Part shown: one piece after another, positions 12,101-21,100 of the stretch
Layout of the letters: each line of letters opens with the position of its first letter
Position numbering within the stretch: position 1 is the stretch's first letter
Source: Phoronis australis
Taxonomy: Eukaryota > Phoronida > Phoronidae
NCBI GenBank assembly: GCA_002633005.1
Contig: NMRA01000124.1
Coordinates: 389,814 to 451,813, forward strand
Direction: 5' to 3'
DNA length: 62,000 nucleotides
The notes under the pieces: generated by a model
Told to the model about the DNA's origin: nothing
The model's input: the letters and a program-made list of their open reading frames with translations, nothing else
Database searches by the model: none
Translations under genes and position numbers: made by a program

Positions 12101-15100
12101 CTTTCCTACCCAGTGATATGAAACGAAATAATATTGTGTAACCCTACAAAGTCCGCCACACAGACAATCGCGTCCCATGCTTTAGGCTAGTTACGCGACA
12201 ACTACAGTGCAAGACCACTCATTAAGAACCATTATATCATTTTTGTGCAAGTATGTGACTCTTAGTTAAATCTCTCTTTTATCACTTAAGTGAGTCGCTA
12301 ATGGTGCTAGTTGGAGGGACAGAACGAGGATTGGTTGAAATCACCAAAACAGGGTTTAATGTCAGGGGCGGATCCATGATTTTGAGTTAGGGGGGGGCAG
12401 AGCACAGGAATAAGCAGCATTTCGGCAGGTGCGCGCGCTCAGCCTAAGATCTGGGATAAAGGGGTCTCGAAATCTAGGGTTTGCGTACCTGTTGACTAAA
12501 CAAAAACGGTAAACGGAGTTTATTCAGAGCCTATGCGTTGTTTATTCACCCCCCAAGCCGACCTAGTTGCGCGGATGTGCTAGTCAGCAATTCGCACCCG
12601 AACTCACAAATGGGATCTGGTAGAATTTTAGAGAAGGGGGGAATGGACCCCTTGGCCCCCCCTAAATCCGCCACTGAGTGTACTACTAAGGAAAAACGTA
12701 CTACTTAATACTCAAGTACGATCCAATGTGTCCCCTCCTTCACCAAAAGCACACTTTTAAACTGTCCCGCTTTCGGCGGGAACATTCAGGATTTTGAAGC
12801 TTTAAAACAAGAGCGTTTTGTCACGAGTTTTCCATAACGTTTTGCCTTGTTTCATTTTCCATGATTTTCGCCTGCGCGGAAACTATTATTTGTCATTTTC
12901 CATGGTGGGTGGGAACCAACGCTCCGTTCTGTAGACGCCAGAGACACGAGAAAAAAGCTAATGTGATCACGTCTTTCCTTTTAAAGCCTAGCAAAATCTC
13001 ACAAAAACTTGAGTGATTTGCATACAGCGAGTTCTTGCGTCTGTATAAGGTAGCCAAGGTAGTCCAGTAACCAACTACCTAATTAATGACGTTACTCAAA
13101 TTAAACCGAGTTTGTTTGTAGGTGAAACCGTAGCTATAGTAGTCGTACTGACGGTGGTCGTGTTCGGCGTTAGCATCTTCTCCATCGTGTTTACTCGGTA
13201 AGTATCTCTCCACGGGGTTAGCGGTAATATACGGAAATAGGCAAATGGGCACTATAAAATCACTACTTGCCACTTGGTAGTCTTCAATAGATCTTAATTT
13301 CTGCCATATAAGTCTTGAAAAATCACTGTCACACCACCCACGAAATCAACGGTGAACAGGTATATCTAAACCTCTCATTTGCACCCTTTCAACTATCAGT
13401 GTCACTATCGAAACAGTCTCCTTTTCCCAATCCTTGCGATGGCAACAAGAACATCGTGATGTCAAATATGAAAAATGAGAACCCCTTATTCTGGAACTAG
13501 CGGGATCAAAACTCCCTGCTAATGTTGCGTAGACTGGAAAAGAAATTGACAAGCTGCATTCCGTAGACCACAAGGCATTCGTTTGCATTTGCCCAAAAAT
13601 CTTCGTTGAGATGGAACAACTGAAGTCAGCCCCACAATTCAATGTTCCAACTTCACCGACCAATCACGAAACAGTCGCCTTTCACTCGCGTGAATTTATG
13701 TAGTTTTGCGAGATTTTGCGTTTCACTCAAGAAACTTGGAAGAAACGGAAACCCCTTCCATCCTCTCTTCTCAGAATGTAAATATTTACACATCTTTTCC
13801 CGTTACACAGAATTAAAAGCTGCACGTCCTCCATGTTTAGATGTCAATGTTGAATTCTTAACCGAGCTACTTGGGGGCTTAAAACATTACAATGCTTATC
13901 CGATCTTAAATTGCTGTTACATAAGCCGACAACACAAGCCACAGGCAATGTGTACATGCGGTATTTTTGGATCTGCACACCCTAATAAACTCTGAAGCGT
14001 TTTATTGAGTAGCTAATGGTTCGACGTTCTTGTTAGTAACGGAAATAGCATCCAATTAGGATAGGGGTTATTAAAAACTGGTTTTATGAGAGTGAAAGGC
14101 CTTATTTGTTTTTCGTTTTTTTTAGCTAGCAAAACGGGGCAATGTACACCTTTAACGAACATATGGTTTAGTTGAAAATGACAACTGAATGCTCCTTTTC
14201 ATAGGATGAGAAGAAAAGCCCTTCACAGCATGAACTGGAAGGTCAACTGGGTCGACATCCAAGTTGTCGACACAATAAAGAACAACACGATACAAACGTC
14301 TGGGTGGCATGGGAAATCGATTAAGACTAAAAGCTTCGTAGTGAGTGCACAGATGATATCACCTGATTTTTTTTACACTTTCCGATGCAAAAGTTAGCTA
14401 TCACCAGAGACCAGGTCTAAGCTCTGTACTTGAAATTCGACTCGAAATTGACCAGTTGCAGTGCACGTTTCGACTCGGAGTCTCGATCGAGTTCAGAGAT
14501 TAGACCCTGGTTACAGAAGATATTTGCTGTAATTACTACATGGATGTACAGTTTATAAATCAAAATGAATATCATGACAGTTTTAATACAAAACGACTAA
14601 CGTGTAATATGCTCTATTTTTCCTAATAGCAAAACGACGATTTTGGCGCCAATTTGAGCATATCGTCTGGCGACACTGTCGAAGACGAGAAAGACACTGA
14701 AAGGAAGACAGAAATGAAACAAGTGTTTGCGCCCGTTGGCCGATACAACGGACAATTGGTGGCTCTTCGTAAAGTTAACAAACCTTATGTACATGTCAGT
14801 AATGCTATTCTGGCGGAAATACACCAGGTAATTTGAAACCTCATTCATGATAGGACTTGAAAATAGTGAACTTCGTATAAATTTTGAATACAAGTGCCTG
14901 AGGATATTCCACTTATGTGTTGGAATTGTGATTTAACTTGGTCCTTTTGGATTTCAGCCTTTCAATACTTTAGAATTTAGAAATTTATTTTAAAAACGTT
15001 TGAGGATTTCAACAACGAATGGGGCCCTGTGGTATTTTTATTTTGAGTTTGTTCGGGGATACGAAGGGTAGTCAACTTTACGAGCGTGTTTTTTTGCTTC

Positions 15101-18100
15101 GATTAAAAACTAATTATGAGTAAAACGTAGTCCACGGAAAGCTACCCAGGGTCCAGTTCGATAACTGTCTCGCGTCGACAAAAAATAGCCAAAATCACGT
15201 GCTCTCATTAAAAATTCACGGCGATATCTCGTGGAAATTTGCGAGATCTTGCTTTTCTAGAGAGACGTTATCGCTACTGAACTCGAAACAGGACTACTTT
15301 TACATATTACACACAATAGATATTTACGTGGAATTGATAAACTGTCAAACGAGAGACGTTGTTGCTAACAAACAGGTCTCGGCGCAGATCTTCTCATGTG
15401 AACGTACATTACTTTTTCACCATTATTTGTTGACCATAACAGGTTAAATCTATCAATCACCCTAACATCAACACGTTCGTTGGTGCGTGTATTGAGCCAG
15501 AACACCTGTTCTTGTTGACAACCTACTGTACCAAAGGAAGCCTTCAAGACGTGTTGGAAAATGGAAACATCAAGATCGATTTCACTTTCCAGATGTCATT
15601 TCTGAATGACATCGTAAAGGTAAGAGCAGACTGATCACGTGACCACAACATTGAAGTATGGTAAAAGCAAAGTCAAGCGATGGATCTTTGATTTTAGATT
15701 TTTTCGAACTCAAATGACGCACCTAGCCGTTTTCTGTCCATTTTTGAACATTTAACGAAACAAACAGTACATACGCGGTGGCGTTGAGCCTTTCGTTGGC
15801 ATTTTCCGATCGGCACCACCTTTCTCGAATTTTTGGCCTGTTCCTGATTTTCGCATCCACGTGCGGAAATGCGCCTGTGTGCGCATCTCCTCCTACCTGT
15901 GCATTTCAAAAGGAATTTCTCCAAACTTTCAGAAAGTATGTTCACGAAATGCCGCAGTGCATGTCGCCGGGCATTTGAAATTTTACCGTGACTTTCCGTA
16001 TTTCGACTTGTTTTTAGTTTCACAAGAGTTTATGGAACTCCTGTACACTTCTTTGGTTATTTCAACCAAACTGTCATCAAGTATGCTTACGACATGCCGT
16101 AATTACGCAGGCCATGGACATTTAACGATTCAAACACAATTGCTGGAATTTGGGCCCTTTAACGATTTTCTCAAACTGTATATCGTCGATACTTTGCGAC
16201 TTGACCGTATTTTCAAGTAGCCCTTTTTGTCCGCGTTTTTTTACTGACTTTTTTGTGGTTCTTAATTTCACGCATCCACAAAGGAACATGCTCGTAAGTG
16301 CGCAACTCTTCCTACACTTACAAATGAGCCTTCTACCAAAGCCATTGCCGTATAGCACATCGTCAGCATTTTTGCGACTCCACTGTATTGTCCAAAATAT
16401 TTCCCGTTCTTTATTGTCACGCATCCATGTACAGAGATACTCTTCTCAATGGACACCTCCTACAGAGACGTCGGCGCGGAATAATGCTGGCTGTGGCTGT
16501 CTCGTTTTTCTACTAGTAAAATATTTCATTCGTGTGATATGTGGATGGTCACTATTCATGTGTGGGACTGTCTTTTTACATATCTATAGAATTGACTCTA
16601 TTTCTGAAGATTGAATTTCAATGCTGCGCGAAAGAGATCATGGGTCACGGGCCTGTTGACACGTCATGCTATCAGATGCTTCGATTTCAGTCTGTCATAT
16701 GCCAAGAGAATACATATATGTGGCGACCTCCGGTCGTATGCTCTGACGCACCAATATGAAGCGTGCTCTATATTATATGACCGATCCTAGGCGTCATCAA
16801 GTAGTAGGAAATCATATCGTGCCATATCCACGAAGTCGTTTCTTTCGGTAAGGAATTGATTAGTGATTGACTGTTAACGTTGTTTTCTTTCAGGCGATGA
16901 TTTATATACAGTCATCTGAACTGAAGTCACACGGAAAACTGCGCTCTAGTAATGTTCTCGTGGATAGCCGCTGGTCTTGTAAAGTGGGTGGTTTGGGCCT
17001 GCACCAGTTTCTGGAGGGCGAGCGTGAAGAAGAAGGAGAGGTCGCCGTGTTCTTCAGTAAGTAAAATTTTGATAACGAAATGTGCATAACTGTTTGTCAT
17101 CTATACACCTTCACATTAGACTAAGCTAATATTTGATGGGAAGATGCGAATACCAGGGAGGTTAATGTTTATACTGGTGCGATACTCTGTAGTCATGTGT
17201 TCAGCGCATCAATTTGCACCTCTTACGACGACGTCTTTTGATACAGTTATCGCTGATGCGCTAGAACATATACACCTGCACTACTACGTCTTTGATACAA
17301 ACATCCCTGATGCGCTAGAACATATACACCTGTACGACTACGTCTTTGATACAAACATCCCTGATGCGCTAGAACATATACACCTGTACGACTACGTCTT
17401 TGATACAAACATCCCTGATGCGCTAGAACATATACACCTGTACGACTACGTCTTTGATACAAATATCCCTGATGCGATAGAACATGTACAACAACGTCTT
17501 TTGATACAGTTACCCCGTCGTGCTTTATCAAGTCATTGAAATTCACATGTTGTTTATAGAGGGACTCAGTGCTTGTGCATTTTCAGAGCGGCTGTGGACT
17601 GCGCCAGAATTGCTGAGACTGAACAATGCTCACTCTGAAGGAACGCCAAGAGGAGACGTCTACTCGTTTGGAATTATTCTTCATGAAATAATGCAACGAG
17701 ACGGCCCCTTCGGGGCACCGCCAATCACTCCAAAAGGTAGTTAGATATGAATTGGTACAATGTTAACCCGCTACTACAACTCTTGAGCTTCGACATTTTA
17801 GCTACCGATCATTTTATAACAGGATTGACTCGATAAAAATTCTTAATTTTTAAAAGGTCAATAATCACTTACAATGGTGCCGCATTTTGAGAACGAGTTG
17901 ATAATGGTTATTTAGTGGATAAAACTGGTTCTTGAGATGCGAAACTCCTGTAAGCGACTATTACCCATAAATATACATCAAACGTCTACTCACGAGTAAT
18001 ATGTTTACAATTTAACTACGGTTTTAAAAACATTAAAAAAGTCGAATCTTTTAACAGAAAACACGTATGTTTAAGTAGTTTTGGAATGTAAGGAGAATAG

Positions 18101-21100
18101 CCTACGCTATCGACATAATTTATTTTATCAGAAAGTCACTCTTTCGTTGATTTCCTAGAGATCATCGAACGCGTCAAATACGGGGAACATCCTCCGTTTC
18201 GGCCACTCATTCATAGCGGCGAGCTGTCAGCAGAAATTATCGAGTTAATGAGGAGCTGCTGGGAAGAGAACCCAAACATACGACCGACATTTTCCGGGAT
18301 CAGAGACAAACTGAAAGTTCTTACTAAAGGGAAGTAAGTTACAATTTGTTTTTACTACGTTTAGCACTTATTGGGGACAAAAAAAACAATAACAGTAATA
18401 TTTAGTTTAGGTTGTATTGGGAATTTCAAGGTCACAGCTCTAAAAATGAATATTTCACAGAAGGAGCCAGAAGTGTTCCTTAATTACATGAAATAACCCA
18501 CATATTTGCGATACCCAATGTGTATTTGAGTATCTGATACTAAGTGGCACAGGTTAACATAGTACCAAATGGGCACATAATACCAAATGCGTATTGGCCG
18601 ATTGCCTACCAAGTGGGTCGAGCAAAACGGCAAATTCAATAACAAGTACCAAATGGGTACAAACTGCTAAATGGGCAAATATCATATTATAGAGTACCAA
18701 GTGGGTACATCAAACAACCAACTGGGCTATAACAACCTGCAAAGCAGGATCCGGACAAGCTGAGCGAGCAGACAAGGCGTAGTGATAAAAAATATATTAT
18801 AAGGAACGTGGTGTTGTGGCTCAGTAGGTGCTGTAGCACTTAAATAAGTTTGACCAGAATTTTCGAGCAAGTTTGACGTCTGTTCGTTTTGGGTTCGAAC
18901 ATTTGAGCCCGTTCTGGCTAAACTTTGAGTCCATACCAGCATGTTCGACACCCTTTAACTGTTGTCACCTTTATATAGTTTGCGTTGCCTCTATGATGGA
19001 AAAACTTTGGTTTACCAGTGGCCCCCACAGACTTTTATCCTCAATATCATTTAAGGTAACTGGGAAACTTGTTTACCAGGTTGTACTTATATGCTTGTTG
19101 GTAACATAAATAGAATCCTGCCACGGAAAGAGATGTTTTAAGGCTGATTTCGTGAAAGCAAACGTCTTATTTGATTTCCGTTCTTTAGCCAGCTCAACAG
19201 AGCGAAATGCATGAAAATTACTTTTGAACCGCAGACAAATCAACGTGGTGGATCAAATGATACATATGATGGAGAAGTACGCGAATCACTTGGAAGAGTT
19301 GATTGAAGAACGAGCCGCCAGACTGTTGGAAGAACAGAAGAAAACAGAAGAGTTGCTGTGCCGTATGCTACCCAGGTGTGTGTTATGTTCGATTTCTCTT
19401 GTCCTAAGCAGAGCAGTTGAACCTCTATTACAGCTGCTTTTGCTTTGATTCAGGTCGCATTTACAGTATGCAGCAATAGTCACTTTCAAGGGTCCTGGGT
19501 TTTGAAAACCAGTTTGATGCCTGTTAGTCGTTGAGAAATCTGGTTCTCAAAGTACGAGACTATTACTACACAAGTCCACATGTTTCGTTTGAACACAGAA
19601 CATCACCAGTGGAAGCACAATGCACCAGGAAGACGGATAATGCAAACAACCAATCAGCAGTAAAGTGCATAGTGCAAACAACGAATCAGCAGTAAGGTGT
19701 ATAATGCACACAACCAATCCCTTAATAACATAATTTGACCAGCATGCTATGTCATATGCATTTTCAAGAATCGAAAACTGTCTTCCCAACTAGTAATGTC
19801 GTGGAAGGCATTTATTGTCCAAAATTATACAAACATGTTTCGATTTCCTAGTATTGCTTCTGTGAAGTAAATCTTCTGATATACTCGCTGGATATGGCAT
19901 AAAAGAACGCACTTGATATCTCAGACTTTACAACAATTTAAGCCGTCCATTCAGACATTGTTTTGGGCACAACAATTAGGGGTTGAAAATTTAAAATCGT
20001 GACTTTTTAATCGGACTAAATTATAAAAAATGTCCGCACCTTTGCTTCAAAATGAGGCAGTTTGTGTCATTGTTCGTTTACAGACAAGTGGCTATCGAAC
20101 TGCGACAAGGAAGAGTTCTTCAACCTGAGACTTACAACCAAGTCACAGTCATGTTCAGTGACATTGTTGGTTTTACTGCGTTGTCATCTGAAAGTACTCC
20201 GGTGCAGGTAAAATATGTTGTCCTATCGTAGCCTAAACAATAGTAAAATGTGTGGTCCTATCGTACCATAAGCAACAGTAAAATGTGTTGGCTTATCGTA
20301 GCCTAAACAACAGTAAGATGTGTTGTCTCATCGTAGCTACAGAAAAACGTGTTGTCTTATCGTAGCTACAGTAAAATGTGTTGTCTTATCGTAGCATAAA
20401 CAGCAGTAAGATGTGTTGTCTTATCGTAGCTACAGTAAAACGTGTTGTCTTATCGTAGCTACAGTAAAATGTGTTGTCTTATCGTTGCATAAACAACAGT
20501 AAGATGTGTTGTCTTATCGTAGGATAAACAACAGTAAGATGTGTTGTCTTATCGTAGCATAAACAACAGTAAGATGTGTTGTCTTATCGTACCTACAGTA
20601 AAATGCGTTGTATAAACAACAGTAACATGTGGTGTCGAATCGTAGGATAAACAAGAGTATTTTTACTATGCCATGGTATAAACAAGCCATTTGTCAAAAT
20701 TCTACATTTAGTGTTGCTATATTCCCAGTCCGAACTTGTTCCTTACTTAGTTACTGGACTGGTAAGAATTGACGATTCCGTCACTGCTTGAGGCAAAGTT
20801 CAATAAATTAGCTTGCCTTATCTGATTGGTTAATTCCTCGAGCAACGGCTTAAGCACTAACACACTGTTAGCTCTCCACAAGCACAAAAATGGCGTGATC
20901 ATGGAACAAATGGAGACCAGGTTGAGTACAGAAGATGGTTCAAGGCAAAAAAGTCGCTTTTTACAAAGCTCATTCAGATTGCTTCAGTGAGGCGATCTGA
21001 TGCCATCAAAGTAGTTTGTCAATTCCAGATAACAGTAAGTTTTATAAACAGCACACAATACCGGTTCAGCAATTGGAAGCAGACTAGATTGAAACACTGA

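Noticed and set aside
16150-16614. 154-codon + strand frame in copy 1 intron 12
   Set aside because: Falls in diverged repeat sequence, has no splice sites joining it to the gene in phase, and has no recognisable motif.
17144-17546. Long frames of 131 (+) and 99 (-) codons over the 54-bp repeat
   Set aside because: They stay open only because the unit is a multiple of three. The exon 13 frame stops at once after its donor.
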